Source: Acinetobacter sp. ANC 5054 (GTDB lineage Bacteria > Pseudomonadota > Gammaproteobacteria > Pseudomonadales > Moraxellaceae). From it: 64,000 bases of DNA. The stretch is from positions 31,024 through 95,023 of the forward strand of contig NZ_NEGG01000014.1 of assembly GCF_002135295.1 (NCBI RefSeq). The letters are read 5' to 3'. Below the pieces are notes generated by a model, which was not told the DNA's origin, did no database searches, and saw only the letters and a program-made list of their open reading frames with translations. Positions 18,310-27,674 of the stretch are shown piece by piece. The position numbers and the translations under genes are program-made. The stretch's first letter is position 1, and the number at the start of each line of letters is the position of its first letter.

Positions 18310-19341
18310 ATGGATCTAACAAGTGAAGTCGTTTGTCGACAGATCGATTTATTGAAAGGCCGTGTGTTATTCGTCAATGCACCGACAGATGATTTACTCA
18401 ATCAATTCAACGAATCCGTCCAGCCCGCTATTTGGTGCTGGAATTATAATGATTTTCAGTATTTCCAGTCGCAGCAATCCGACGTGCATTTTGGTGTCGA
18501 GTTTCCAGAAGCTCAATTTGACCAAGCCGTGATTTTTGTGCCTAAATCAAAAGAATTACTCAATTATCTTCTACATAATGTCGCAAGCCATCTGGCTCAA
18601 GGTGCTTCAATATTCTTGGTCGGTGAGAAAAAAGCTGGGGTTGAACGTGCTGCGAAACAAATGCTGCCTTATGGTAAAACATTAAAACTCGATAGCGCAC
18701 GACATTGCCAAATGTGGCAAACCCAGTTAGAAAAAACAGTCAATACCAAAGCATTAAAAGACTGGGTACAACAATATACCGTTGCAACACCAAATGGTGA
18801 TCTGACGATTTGTGCCTTGCCAGGTGTCTTTAGTCAGAATCGACTCGATGTTGGAACCGCAACTTTATTGCCATATTTGTCCCAAGTCACTTCCGGAAAA
18901 ATTGCGGATTTTGGCTGTGGTGCAGGTGTGATTAGTGCCTATTTAGCCAAACTTAATCCTAAAAATCGTATTTTCGCGATGGATGTTGATGCTTTTGCTT
19001 TAGCTTCAACTCAAATGACATTTGAACAAAATTTACTTCAACCTGAACAACTTGAGATTAAAGCTGTATCGGGTATTGAAGATGCTCCACTATTTTTGCA
19101 CGCTATTGTCAGCAACCCACCCTTCCATCAAGGGATTCAAACCGACTACAATGCCAGTGAAAATCTATGCAAAACATCGCGCAGACACTTAAAGTCTGGG
19201 GGTGAGCTTTGGATTGTTGCAAACCGCTTCCTCAATTATCCAACTTTAATTGAGCAACATTACGGTCAATGCACAGTAAAAGCTGACCAACAAGGCTTTA
19301 AAGTGCTGTTCGCGAGCACGCAAAAAAATCTTAAGGAATAA
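18310..19341 (+). CDS. rsmC: 16S rRNA m2G1207 methyltransferase RsmC
   Basis: A class I SAM methyltransferase that modifies G1207 of 16S rRNA. The C-terminal catalytic domain has motif [11 protein letters not shown] near residue 200 and the [10 protein letters not shown] motif near 270, matching the RsmC NPPFH signature; the N-terminal half is the degenerate methyltransferase-like domain. The ATG at 18310 is chosen because GGAGA lies 4 to 8 nt upstream and it gives 343 residues, the length of E. coli RsmC; earlier in-frame starts lie in the preceding terminator. The stop overlaps the next gene's region by one base. Confidence 0.92.
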   Translation: MDLTSEVVCRQIDLLKGRVLFVNAPTDDLLNQFNESVQPAIWCWNYNDFQYFQSQQSDVHFGVEFPEAQFDQAVIFVPKSKELLNYLLHNVASHLAQGASIFLVGEKKAGVERAAKQMLPYGKTLKLDSARHCQMWQTQLEKTVNTKALKDWVQQYTVATPNGDLTICALPGVFSQNRLDVGTATLLPYLSQVTSGKIADFGCGAGVISAYLAKLNPKNRIFAMDVDAFALASTQMTFEQNLLQPEQLEIKAVSGIEDAPLFLHAIVSNPPFHQGIQTDYNASENLCKTSRRHLKSGGELWIVANRFLNYPTLIEQHYGQCTVKADQQGFKVLFASTQKNLKE

Positions 19342-19343
19342 TG

Positions 19344-20807
19344 ATGAGCGAAACTCAAAAACCAGCTCAGCTTCAGCGTAAGTTGGGTGCTCGCCATCTC
19401 AACATGATTGCAATCGGTGGCTCAATTGGTACAGGTTTATTCCTTGCTTCTGGTGCAACCATTGCCAATGCAGGCCCAGGCGGCGCACTTCTCGCCTACT
19501 GTTTAATTGGTATCATGATTTACTTCTTGATGACCAGCTTAGGTGAGCTTGCAACACATAACCCAACTTCGGGTGCATTCTTTACCTACGGTACAAAATA
19601 TGTCGAGGGTGGTTTCGGCTTCGCTTTGGGTTGGAACTATTGGTACAACTGGGCGATTACCGTGGCATTTGAATTGGTTGCAGTCCAATTCATTATGAAA
19701 TTCTGGTTTCCAGATATTCCGGGCTTCTACTGGAGTGCGATTTTCCTCGCAATCGTCTTTGCCATTAATGCACTGACCGTAAAAGGCTTTGGTGAGTCAG
19801 AATTCTTCTTCTCGCTTGTTAAAGTGCTCGCAATTGTTGCCTTTATCATTATCGGTCTGTTTATGATTGGCAAAATCATGCTAACACCGGGTGTAGAAAC
19901 ATTTGCCAATTGGAGCAGAGGTGAAGCTCCATTTGTAGGTGGTTTATCTGCCTTGATTGGTGTTGCCATGATTGCTGGTTTCTCTTTCCAAGGGACTGAA
20001 ATGGTCGGTGTGGCTGCAGGTGAATCAAAAGATCCTGAAAAGACCATTCCTATTGCCATCAAGCAAATTTTCTGGCGTATCTTGTTATTTTACATCGTGT
20101 GTATTTTTATTATCGGCACACTGATTGCCTATGATGACCCACGCTTATTACAAGCTGCATCTTCTGAAAATATTGCGCTATCACCATTTACCTTACTGTA
20201 TGAAAAAGCAGGTTTTGCCTTTGCTGCATCGGTGATGAATGCTGTGATCCTAACTGCGATTTTATCAGCAGGTAACTCTGGCATGTACTCCTCTACCCGT
20301 ATGCTGTTTGATATGGCACGTAAAGGCAGTGCACCTAAAGTCTTTGGTCACTTAGATGCACGTGGTGTACCGATGAATGCGCTTTATGCTACGACAGCGA
20401 TCGCGGCACTGTGCTTCTTAACCACATTTATCGGTGAACAAGCGGTATTTAACTGGCTACTGAACATGTCGGGTATGTGTGGCTTTATTGTGTGGCTCGG
20501 TATTGCTGTTTCACATTATCGCTTCCGTAAAGGCTACTTGGCTCAAGGCAATAAATTGGAAAACCTTGCTTACCGTGCAAAATTTTTCCCATTTGCACCG
20601 TGGTTTGCCTTTATTCTGTGTGCCATCGTGGTACTCGGACAGAACTATCAAGCCGTTTTAGATGGTGAATGGTTAGCAGTTGTCTCTACTTATATTGGTA
20701 TTTTCTTATTCCTTGCCATTTGGTTGGGTTATAAGTTGAAATACAAAACCAAGTTGATTTCATATCAAGATATGGATGTAAAACCTATGAAAGTTGATCA
20801 AGACTAA
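19344..20807 (+). CDS. APC-family amino acid permease (LysP-like)
   Basis: A 487-residue transporter with about 12 membrane segments. The N-terminus carries the amino-acid-permease signature LGARHLNMIAIGGSIGTGLF followed by SGATIANAGPGGALLAY; GFSFQGTEMVGVAAGESKDP in the middle resembles lysine and basic amino-acid permeases. It would import an amino acid by proton symport; the exact substrate is open. Of the overlapping ATGATG codons, the second (19344) has the better spacing to AAGGA at 19333. It is cotranscribed with rsmC. Confidence 0.85.
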   Translation: MSETQKPAQLQRKLGARHLNMIAIGGSIGTGLFLASGATIANAGPGGALLAYCLIGIMIYFLMTSLGELATHNPTSGAFFTYGTKYVEGGFGFALGWNYWYNWAITVAFELVAVQFIMKFWFPDIPGFYWSAIFLAIVFAINALTVKGFGESEFFFSLVKVLAIVAFIIIGLFMIGKIMLTPGVETFANWSRGEAPFVGGLSALIGVAMIAGFSFQGTEMVGVAAGESKDPEKTIPIAIKQIFWRILLFYIVCIFIIGTLIAYDDPRLLQAASSENIALSPFTLLYEKAGFAFAASVMNAVILTAILSAGNSGMYSSTRMLFDMARKGSAPKVFGHLDARGVPMNALYATTAIAALCFLTTFIGEQAVFNWLLNMSGMCGFIVWLGIAVSHYRFRKGYLAQGNKLENLAYRAKFFPFAPWFAFILCAIVVLGQNYQAVLDGEWLAVVSTYIGIFLFLAIWLGYKLKYKTKLISYQDMDVKPMKVDQD

Positions 20808-20828
20808 TCCCCATATAAAATGTTCAAA

Positions 20829-20856
20829 TAAAAAGCAGTCTACAGACTGCTTTTTT
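20829..20856 (+). terminator. Terminator of rsmC-permease operon
   Basis: Stem AAAAGCAGTC / GACTGCTTTT with a 4-nt loop and a T run. Confidence 0.85.
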
Positions 20857-21303
20857 ACGCCTAAAATAATTTACTCATTATTTTTTATTTGGTATCCATA
20901 TACTTATTGGTCGTTTTCCGAAATCTTGAGTATGACGCATCATAACCTACGTATAGGTTTACACCAACTTTGTCGTTTAAATTAAGCACTTCAATCATTA
21001 CTTCAAAAATCTACAATCGCCACTTTCCAAAAGTCCAATTAATTAATCTCTAGTATTTCTCAAAAAAATCATACTCTTCACAGTAACACTGTAGGATTAA
21101 AAACAATGTTGTAATCATATAAGGCTATAGCCTTGATGCCCTGCTTATTTCTATATGTTTTTACTTAGCGTGAAGTCGCTCTTAAATTTTTAACTGTATT
21201 ATATCCACTTTAATTTATATGTTTCTGTACTTTAAAGACTTTGTAATCATATTGAATCAATACTTATAAATATAAGAATTTTAATATTTTAAAAATTTTA
21301 GAC
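20857..21303. other. AT-rich intergenic region with two short palindromes
   Basis: About 450 bp with no credible ORF. It contains AACCTA/TAGGTT (20944-20959) and a perfect 14-bp palindrome AAGGCTATAGCCTT (21121-21134). Nothing identifies a known RNA or operator. Confidence 0.5.
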
Positions 21304-21305
21304 GT

Positions 21306-21337
21306 AAAAAAAGCGACTCAGAAGAGTCGCTTTTTTT
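21306..21337 (-). terminator. Terminator of ompA
   Basis: Stem GCGACTC / GAGTCGC with A7 and T7 flanks; symmetric, so it can work in both directions. Confidence 0.85.
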
Positions 21338-21365
21338 CACTACAATAAACTAAAGCAAGTTTAGA

Positions 21366-22403
21366 TTATTGAGCCACTACAGTACGGCTACCAGAAATAG
21401 TCGCGAATACACGACGGTTCATAGCACGACCTTCTTTAGTGTTGTTGTCTGCAATTGGTTGATCCCAAGCGAAACCTTGAGTAGATAAACGTGAAGCATC
21501 TACGTTGTATTCGTTAACCAATGAAGATTTAACAGAGTTAGCACGAGCAAGTGATAAACGTTCGTTTAGCGCACGTGGACCAGTGTTATCTGTGTGACCT
21601 TCAATACGAGCAGTTGCGTTAGGGTATTCAACTAACTTTTCAGCAACTTTCGCGATTTCTGGTTTGTATTGATCTTTGATGTTTGATTTGTTTGTATCAA
21701 AGAATACACGAAGTTCCATGTTAAGGTCTTCAGTCAACTCTTGTGGAGCTGGAGCAACTGGAGCAACTGGAGCTACAGGAGCAACTTCAACTACAGGAGC
21801 AGCTGGTTTCAAGTGACCACCAAGAACTACGTTAAGACCAGCTAAAGCTGTGTAGTTCCAGAAATCTTCGTCGATGTTGTAAGTAGCACGAGCTTCAGTA
21901 CGTAGAGATAAAGCATCGTTTAAGCGCCAGAAAGCACCTAGACCTGCGTTACCTAAAGTACCTTCTTCAGTAGTACCACGATCAGGACCATTTAAACCAC
22001 GAGCAGCTGCTTCGTCAAATTTGTATTTATAGTGACCAGCACCTAGTAATACATATGGTTTAACTTTGCTGTCATAGTTTTTAGTGATTAAATCAGAAGT
22101 AGCATAGAAGTTACCATTGATTTGAGTTTGTTTGTATTCGCCAAAATCAACGTCTACATCACCTTTCACTTGGTTATATTCAGCTTCGAAACCTAACCAT
22201 GGAGTTAATTCAACACCAAGTGCTGCACCAACAAATAAGTCGTCTTGTAGCTCAGGGCTATCAGTCAAGTTACCACGACCGTTATTGTGTTGAGAGTCTT
22301 GGAAAGTGTAACCAAGCATTAATGGAGTAACAGTTACGCCTGCGTTTGCAGCAGCTAAAGGAGCAGCTACGAGCATTGCTAATGCAATACGACTCATTTT
22401 CAT
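21366..22403 (-). CDS. ompA: Outer membrane protein OmpA
   Basis: A 345-residue porin/structural protein: signal peptide ([21 protein letters not shown]), eight-strand N-terminal barrel, Pro/Ala/Val hinge ([11 protein letters not shown] near residue 220) and a C-terminal OmpA/MotB domain binding peptidoglycan ([18 protein letters not shown] near residue 280; the Asp and Arg that bind diaminopimelate are present). In Acinetobacter this is the major OmpA (Omp38 type) linked to envelope stability, adhesion and slow-porin permeability. The start at 22403 has GGAGGAT upstream; the in-frame TTG at 22427 is upstream of this site and is rejected. Confidence 0.95.
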   Translation of the reverse strand: MKMSRIALAMLVAAPLAAANAGVTVTPLMLGYTFQDSQHNNGRGNLTDSPELQDDLFVGAALGVELTPWLGFEAEYNQVKGDVDVDFGEYKQTQINGNFYATSDLITKNYDSKVKPYVLLGAGHYKYKFDEAAARGLNGPDRGTTEEGTLGNAGLGAFWRLNDALSLRTEARATYNIDEDFWNYTALAGLNVVLGGHLKPAAPVVEVAPVAPVAPVAPAPQELTEDLNMELRVFFDTNKSNIKDQYKPEIAKVAEKLVEYPNATARIEGHTDNTGPRALNERLSLARANSVKSSLVNEYNVDASRLSTQGFAWDQPIADNNTKEGRAMNRRVFATISGSRTVVAQ

Positions 22404-22547
22404 GGATTTATCCTCCAGAGATAACAATTGTTGTTCAAGCTCAAGCCGAAAATTTGGCTATCCTGAGATAGGCTTTCTAAATACCCCAGTTTTTTTTTTA
22501 AGCTATTCACGCTGAATCATACAAACACTTTATTATTTTTCCAAGTG

Positions 22548-22566
22548 CTTGATTAATCTAATCAAG
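22548..22566. promoter_or_regulatory. Perfect dyad CTTGATTA-atc-TAATCAAG upstream of ompA
   Basis: A 19-bp perfect inverted repeat 145 bp upstream of the ompA start, in the ompA/fimT divergent region. It could be an operator; the regulator is unknown. Confidence 0.4.
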
Positions 22567-22783
22567 TAAATTATTGACAAAATTACTTACAATTTCCGTT
22601 GTAATTCGGTAATTTTTTACTCAATTCTATGCAGTGAATCGCTTATTGTGACTTGCTATTTTTTATTTTAACAGCTTTATCAAAAATTGAGTAATAAAAT
22701 TCTATACTCAATTTGCATAATGCTATTAAATTTCGATACTACCTGAAAAATATAAAAATAATATTAAAATTTGGATTAAATCA

Positions 22784-23305
22784 ATGCTTTATACAAAAAA
22801 GAAAGGGTTCACTTTGATTGAACTCATGGTGGTGATTGGTATTATCGCAATCGTTGTAACTATTGCACTACCACATTTCAACAACTTTATGGCCGAGCGT
22901 GAGCGAAAAAATTTACAGTTCACTTTATTTAATATCAATCAATTAGCCCGTAACAGCGCAAGCTTATATCGATCAAATATAGTAATTTGCCCAACCATAG
23001 ATCAGCAGCAATGTCTCGCAAACATGTGGAATACAGGTTTAATTGTATTTGCCGACACCAATAAAAACAGACGTATAGATAATAATGAAAAAATACTGCA
23101 TTTTGAGCAGCTCAATTTAAAGTATGGTGATTTAGCATGGAAAGGTACGCTTAGAATCCCGAGCCTCACCTATCAAGCGAGCTATGGCTTACCCAATGGT
23201 TCAAATGGAAGCTTTTATTATTGCTCTAAAACAGCAGTCCAGCACCTTCGTATCGTGCTGAGTAATATGGGACATATGCGAGTAGAACATCCTGCGAGTT
23301 GTTAA
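22784..23305 (+). CDS. fimT: FimT/GspH-type minor pseudopilin
   Basis: A 173-residue prepilin. The prepilin peptidase site KKG|FTLIELMVVIGIIAI has the Phe at mature position 1 and Glu at 5, followed by the hydrophobic N-terminal helix. The C-terminal region has a disulfide-forming Cys pair (CPTIDQQQC) and YYCSKTA...C, as in GspH/FimT proteins. In type IV pili FimT-like minor pilins support pilus assembly or DNA uptake. It stands alone, away from other pilin genes, with no visible partners. Confidence 0.8.
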   Translation: MLYTKKKGFTLIELMVVIGIIAIVVTIALPHFNNFMAERERKNLQFTLFNINQLARNSASLYRSNIVICPTIDQQQCLANMWNTGLIVFADTNKNRRIDNNEKILHFEQLNLKYGDLAWKGTLRIPSLTYQASYGLPNGSNGSFYYCSKTAVQHLRIVLSNMGHMRVEHPASC

Positions 23306-23426
23306 AACTTTAAAAGTGGAAACCCATGCGTCTACAAGGAAGCATCAATTAGTCTTTATTCCTCCCTTGTTTTACATATACTGCTAGTGCATTTTAAAAA
23401 TTAATCTATGGAATTGGAGATTCATA

Positions 23427-24602
23427 ATGACTGATATCGTCATCGTTAATGGTGCCCGTACTGCAATGGGTGGATTTCAAGGTAGCCTAGCAGGCTTAAC
23501 CGCACCACAATTGGGCGCAGCAGCGATTAAAGAAGCCATTTCGCGCTCAGGTCTGCAGCCTACCGATGTTGAAGAAGTCATTATGGGCTGTGTATTACCA
23601 GCTGGCTTAAAACAAGGTCCTGCACGTCAAGCAATGCGTCAGGCGGGTCTTCCCGACTCAACTGGTGCGGTGACCATTAACAAACTATGTGGTTCTGGAA
23701 TGAAAGCCGTGATGCAAGCTGCGGACATGATCAAAGCCGGTTCTGCCCAGATTGCAGTTGCAGGCGGTATGGAATCTATGACCAATGCACCTTACATCTT
23801 GACGAAAGCACGTGCAGGCTACCGTATGGGTCATGGCGATGTAAAAGATCATATGTTCTTGGATGGTCTTGAAGATGCTGAAACTGGCCGCCTCATGGGT
23901 TCTTTTGCACAAGATATGGCAAATACCAAAGGCTATAGCCGTGAACAAATGGATGATTTTGCAATTCGTTCACTTAAGCGTGCACAAACAGCGATTACAG
24001 AAGGCTATTTTGCTGATGAAATTGTACCTGTCACTGTTTCAAGCCGCAATGGTGATGTGATTGTCGATAAAGATGAACAGCCATTCAATGCCAACATCGA
24101 CAAAATTCCGACCCTGCGCCCTGCATTTGCCAAAGACGGTACGATCACAGCTGCCAATGCCAGTTCAATTTCCGACGGTGCGTCGGCTTTGGTTTTAACC
24201 TCAGTTGAAAATGCTGCGGCAAAAGGTTTAGCGCCTTTAGCGAAAATTGTAGCTTATGCGTCTAACTCTCAACACCCTTCTGAGTTTACCATTGCGCCAG
24301 TCGGTGCGATTCAAAAAGTATTAAATGCTACGGGTTGGGATGCACAAGAGGTTGACCTTTGGGAAATCAATGAAGCCTTTGCCATGGTGACGATGTGCCC
24401 AATCGATGAATTCAACTTAGATGCTGAGAAAGTGAATATCAATGGTGGTGCATGTGCACTGGGACACCCTGTTGGCTCTACAGGCTCTCGTATTATTTTG
24501 ACGCTGATTCACGCATTGAAACGTACTGACGGTAAACGTGGTATTGCAGCCCTCTGTATTGGCGGCGGTGAAGCAACTGCTGTAGCAATTGAACTAATTT
24601 AA
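23427..24602 (+). CDS. Acetyl-CoA acetyltransferase (biosynthetic-type thiolase)
   Basis: A 391-residue thiolase with the acyl-accepting Cys88 in NKLCGSGMKAV, the catalytic His in CALGHPVGSTGSRI and the second Cys in ALCIGGGEATAVAIE. The length and C-terminus match AtoB/PhaA-type enzymes that condense or cleave acetoacetyl-CoA. GGAG lies at good spacing before the start. It is monocistronic. It differs from the second thiolase at 34553-35758, which is paired with a FadJ-type protein. Confidence 0.9.
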   Translation: MTDIVIVNGARTAMGGFQGSLAGLTAPQLGAAAIKEAISRSGLQPTDVEEVIMGCVLPAGLKQGPARQAMRQAGLPDSTGAVTINKLCGSGMKAVMQAADMIKAGSAQIAVAGGMESMTNAPYILTKARAGYRMGHGDVKDHMFLDGLEDAETGRLMGSFAQDMANTKGYSREQMDDFAIRSLKRAQTAITEGYFADEIVPVTVSSRNGDVIVDKDEQPFNANIDKIPTLRPAFAKDGTITAANASSISDGASALVLTSVENAAAKGLAPLAKIVAYASNSQHPSEFTIAPVGAIQKVLNATGWDAQEVDLWEINEAFAMVTMCPIDEFNLDAEKVNINGGACALGHPVGSTGSRIILTLIHALKRTDGKRGIAALCIGGGEATAVAIELI

Positions 24603-24613
24603 TGCTTCATAGC

Positions 24614-24631
24614 CTCCCTTGTTAAAGGGAG
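24614..24631 (+). repeat. Short inverted repeat CTCCCTT/AAGGGAG after the thiolase gene
   Basis: A small palindrome followed by GATTGAGAGGGG. It could be a degenerate copy of an intergenic palindromic repeat, but only one copy is seen here. Confidence 0.3.
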
Positions 24632-24676
24632 ATTGAGAGGGGTTATTTCAGCCCTTCTTGTCAAAAAAAGCGTATT

Positions 24677-24705
24677 AAAATCCTCCCTCAGTGGAGGATT
24701 TTTTA
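24677..24705 (+). terminator. Terminator between thiolase and VOC genes
   Basis: Stem AAAATCCTCC / GGAGGATTTT with a 6-nt loop and a T run. It is almost the same stem as the one at 25255. Confidence 0.85.
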
Positions 24706-24795
24706 TGCTTACATTTTTTAATCATTGCATCATTTAAAGTTAAGAAAAGCGATTTAGAATTGAAGTGAACCTATAAAAACAACGGACAATCAAAA

Positions 24796-25242
24796 ATGCA
24801 ACTGAACCACTATCTGAATTTTCAAGGTACGACCGAAGCTGCTTTTCGTTTTTACCAATCTGTCTTTGGCGGCGAATTTTTAACACTCACGCGTTATGGA
24901 GATTTACCCGCTGAAGATGGTGTTAACTTATCCGAGACAGACAGGCAAAAAATTATGCATATTTCTTTGCCCATTAATGAATTTACAATTCTCATGGCCT
25001 CAGATGTAAATGAACAGTTTTGCGCACAGACCAATCGCCCTTTTGCGATCGGCAACAATCACTATATTTCGATTAACTTAGATCCATCGGAACAAGACAA
25101 GGCACACCATTTATTTGATGCGCTTTCTCAAGATGGCACGATCGAAATGCCGCTTGAGAAGACCTTTTGGGGTGCTTTATATGGCGCACTTACCGATCAA
25201 TTTGGCATTCAATGGATGGTAAATTGCGAGCTTGACCATTAA
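24796..25242 (+). CDS. VOC superfamily protein (PhnB-like glyoxalase fold)
   Basis: A 148-residue protein. NHYLNFQGTTEAAFRFYQSVFGG at the N-terminus, VNEQFCAQTNRPFAIGNNHYI in the middle and KTFWGALYGALTDQFGIQWMVN at the C-terminus are typical of PhnB-like proteins (a demethylubiquinone-methyltransferase-like domain of the vicinal-oxygen-chelate fold). The family has no single reaction; members bind a metal or small ligand. Flanked by two near-identical terminators, so it is transcribed alone. Confidence 0.85.
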   Translation: MQLNHYLNFQGTTEAAFRFYQSVFGGEFLTLTRYGDLPAEDGVNLSETDRQKIMHISLPINEFTILMASDVNEQFCAQTNRPFAIGNNHYISINLDPSEQDKAHHLFDALSQDGTIEMPLEKTFWGALYGALTDQFGIQWMVNCELDH

Positions 25243-25254
25243 TAAACTATGATG

Positions 25255-25285
25255 AAAAAATCCTCCACTTGGGAGGATTTTTTTT
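25255..25285. terminator. Bidirectional terminator, VOC gene / DUF934 gene
   Basis: Stem AAAAAATCCTCC / GGAGGATTTTTT with a 5-nt loop, between convergent genes. Confidence 0.9.
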
Positions 25286-25299
25286 ATTCAAAAGGTAGC

Positions 25300-25785
25300 T
25301 TAAGCACCTGTTTGATAATGTGCTTGTGCAACAGCAGTCGACGCTTGGTATGGATTAGTAAAATCACCCAGACCCAATGCTGCTTCCTGAATATCTTTAC
25401 CTTCTTTCACCACAAAAGTATCAAAACCAGAACGCTTCATATAATTCAAAACATCTTTGAATACATCACCTGTTGCGCGAAGTTCACCTTGGAAACCTTG
25501 ACGACGAAGCAAAGCAGCAAATGAATAGCCACGACCATCATTGAAGCCAGCGAAGTCGATAAAAATCGTATCCAACTGATCTAGCGGGAACTGATGATCT
25601 TCAGGAGAAGCATCTACAGTGACAAACAAGCCTTTTTTACCAGACACATTCGCCAATTGATCCAATTGCTCAACTGTTAATACCACATCACCTTGCGGTA
25701 ACGCGCCATCTTCACCAATCACTTGAAAAGTGTTGTCAGCAACAGTGCCATCTTTAGAGAGGACTTGAAGTGCGGTATTAAGCAT
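25300..25785 (-). CDS. DUF934 protein, partner of sulfite reductase
   Basis: A 161-residue protein of the DUF934 family (PF06073). It is commonly found next to NirA/CysI-type sulfite reductases and presumed to assist sulfite reduction. Visible segments are LDTIFIDFAGFNDGRGYSFA and LRRQGFQGELRATGDVFKDVL. I take the ATG at 25785 as start: it overlaps the end of the reductase gene by 8 nt and has AAGGAG at 8-nt spacing. Longer upstream in-frame starts run back into the reductase gene. The overlap implies coupled translation. Confidence 0.85.
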   Translation of the reverse strand: MLNTALQVLSKDGTVADNTFQVIGEDGALPQGDVVLTVEQLDQLANVSGKKGLFVTVDASPEDHQFPLDQLDTIFIDFAGFNDGRGYSFAALLRRQGFQGELRATGDVFKDVLNYMKRSGFDTFVVKEGKDIQEAALGLGDFTNPYQASTAVAQAHYQTGA

Positions 25786-27421
25786 ATGCACGCTCCTTAA
25801 ATGGTTGAATACCAACACGGCGGTATGTATCAATAAACTCTTCACCTTCAGCACGTAGGTCAAGATAAGTATTTAAAATTTCTTCAATGATGTCTGGTAC
25901 AACGTCAGCTGCAAATGATGGGCCTAAGATGTCACCAATTGAAGCATCATGGTCAGCATTACCACCCAAAGTAATTTGGTAGAATTCTGCGCCTTTTTTG
26001 TCGACACCTAAAATACCAATATTACCTACATGATGGTGACCACAAGCATTCATACAACCTGAAATGTTTAGATCCAATTTACCTAAGTTGTAAATAGTAT
26101 CTAGGTCATCGAAACGGCGTGAAATGGCTTCAGAAATTGGAATAGATTTCGCATTTGCCAATGAACAGAAATCACCACCTGGGCAGCAGATAATGTCAGT
26201 TAAGAAACCGATATGCGCACGCGCCAAATTGTGTTGATCAAGGATCTTCCACAATTCAAACAAATCTTTTTGCGGTACATCGACAAGCGCAATATTTTGC
26301 TCATGCGTTGTACGGAATTCACCGAAGGTGTATTTGTCTGCAAGATCTGCAATCAATTGCATTTCTTCAACAGTCATGTCACCCGGTGCAATACCTGCAC
26401 GTTTCAATGAAATCGTAACGATACGATAACCTTGTACTTTATGTGCATTGGTATTGATGTTGAACCATTGTTTAAACTTCGGTTCAGCAGCAAATTGTTC
26501 AGCAAAATCTTCATCTGCATAATCTTGATAATCAAATGGCGTGAAGTTTTCATCCATTTTCTTCAAGGTATCAGCATCAATTTTTAACGTTTTGATGGTA
26601 TGTGCAAATTCAGCTTCCACTTTTTCAGCAAATACAGCTGGAGTCAGTGCTTTCACTAAAATTTTAATACGTGCTTTGTATTTATTGTCACGACGGCCGT
26701 GCAGGTTATATACACGAAGCACCGCTTCTAAATAAGCAATTAAATCTTCACGCGGCAAGAAGTCACGAATAAAGCTACCAATCACAGGCGTACGACCTAA
26801 ACCACCGCCCACTTTGATTTTATAGCCAATTTCGCCTGCTTCATTTTTCACGATATACACACCGATATCATGGAAAGATGTTGCAGCACGGTCAGTTTCT
26901 TCCAGTGCAGACACTGCAATTTTGAACTTACGTGGCAAGAATGCAAATTCTGGGTGGAAAGTTGACCATTGACGAATCAATTCACAAGTCGGGCGTGGGT
27001 CAGCTATTTCACCTGCAACCACACCTGCATATTGGTCAGTTGTGGTATTACGAATACAGTTACCTGATGTTTGAATCGCATGCATTTGAACAGATGCAAG
27101 CTCTTGCAGCATGTCAGGTACATTTTCTAGCGCAGGCCAGTTAAACTGAATGTTTTGACGTGTAGAGACGTGAGCATAACCACGGTCATAATCTTTGGCT
27201 AAGTCCGCAATTTTACGTAATTGTTTTGAGTTCATCAGACCATAAGGCACAGCAATACGCAACATAGGCGCATAACGTTGTACATAAAGGCCGTTTTGAA
27301 GACGCAGTGGACGGTATTCATCTTCCGTCAATTTACCTGCTAAATAACGTTCCGTTTGATCGCGGAACTGTGCAACACGTTCATTAACCAGTTGCTGGTC
27401 AAAATCAGTATATAAATACAT
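25778..27421 (-). CDS. cysI: Sulfite reductase (ferredoxin-type hemoprotein)
   Basis: A 547-residue siroheme/4Fe-4S enzyme of the nitrite/sulfite reductase family. Two half-domain repeats are visible: the N-terminal half with TSGNCIRNTTTDQYAGVV and the C-terminal half with the cluster ligands CCPGGDFCSLA (about 415) and SGCMNACGHHHVGNIG (about 455). It reduces sulfite to sulfide for cysteine synthesis with electrons from a ferredoxin or flavoprotein. It is coupled to the DUF934 gene. Nitrite as substrate cannot be excluded by sequence, but the DUF934 partner favours sulfite. Confidence 0.9.
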   Translation of the reverse strand: MYLYTDFDQQLVNERVAQFRDQTERYLAGKLTEDEYRPLRLQNGLYVQRYAPMLRIAVPYGLMNSKQLRKIADLAKDYDRGYAHVSTRQNIQFNWPALENVPDMLQELASVQMHAIQTSGNCIRNTTTDQYAGVVAGEIADPRPTCELIRQWSTFHPEFAFLPRKFKIAVSALEETDRAATSFHDIGVYIVKNEAGEIGYKIKVGGGLGRTPVIGSFIRDFLPREDLIAYLEAVLRVYNLHGRRDNKYKARIKILVKALTPAVFAEKVEAEFAHTIKTLKIDADTLKKMDENFTPFDYQDYADEDFAEQFAAEPKFKQWFNINTNAHKVQGYRIVTISLKRAGIAPGDMTVEEMQLIADLADKYTFGEFRTTHEQNIALVDVPQKDLFELWKILDQHNLARAHIGFLTDIICCPGGDFCSLANAKSIPISEAISRRFDDLDTIYNLGKLDLNISGCMNACGHHHVGNIGILGVDKKGAEFYQITLGGNADHDASIGDILGPSFAADVVPDIIEEILNTYLDLRAEGEEFIDTYRRVGIQPFKERAYA

Positions 27422-27624
27422 GGCGTACAGCTAGTAATTTCTATTATAACGGTGCACAGCATAACGAGATTTCTACTATCAAGAAAATGCGTTTTTTACA
27501 TATTTCATAGCGGTTTTATTGATAAGACTATCTGCATTTCACTGATCTAGCGTCTTTCACCCTTTTTCATTCTATATTTATTGATATTGATTATTTTATA
27601 AATTCTTTAGCATTTATTCAGATA

Positions 27625-27650
27625 ATAAAAAAGCCCGACGGATCGGACTT
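27625..27650 (-). terminator. Terminator of gcd
   Basis: On the minus strand: stem AAGTCCGA / TCGGGCTT with one G-U pair, then TTTTTT. Confidence 0.75.
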
Positions 27651-27674
27651 ATTTATTTAAATTATTAAATTCAG

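Noticed and set aside
20857..21303. Possible small RNA in the permease-ompA gap
   Set aside because: Two short palindromes are present but no promoter-plus-terminator unit could be made out on either strand apart from the ompA terminator.
24614..24631. Intergenic palindromic repeat family
   Set aside because: Only one imperfect copy was seen in 64 kb, so a repeat family is not supported; listed as a simple inverted repeat only.
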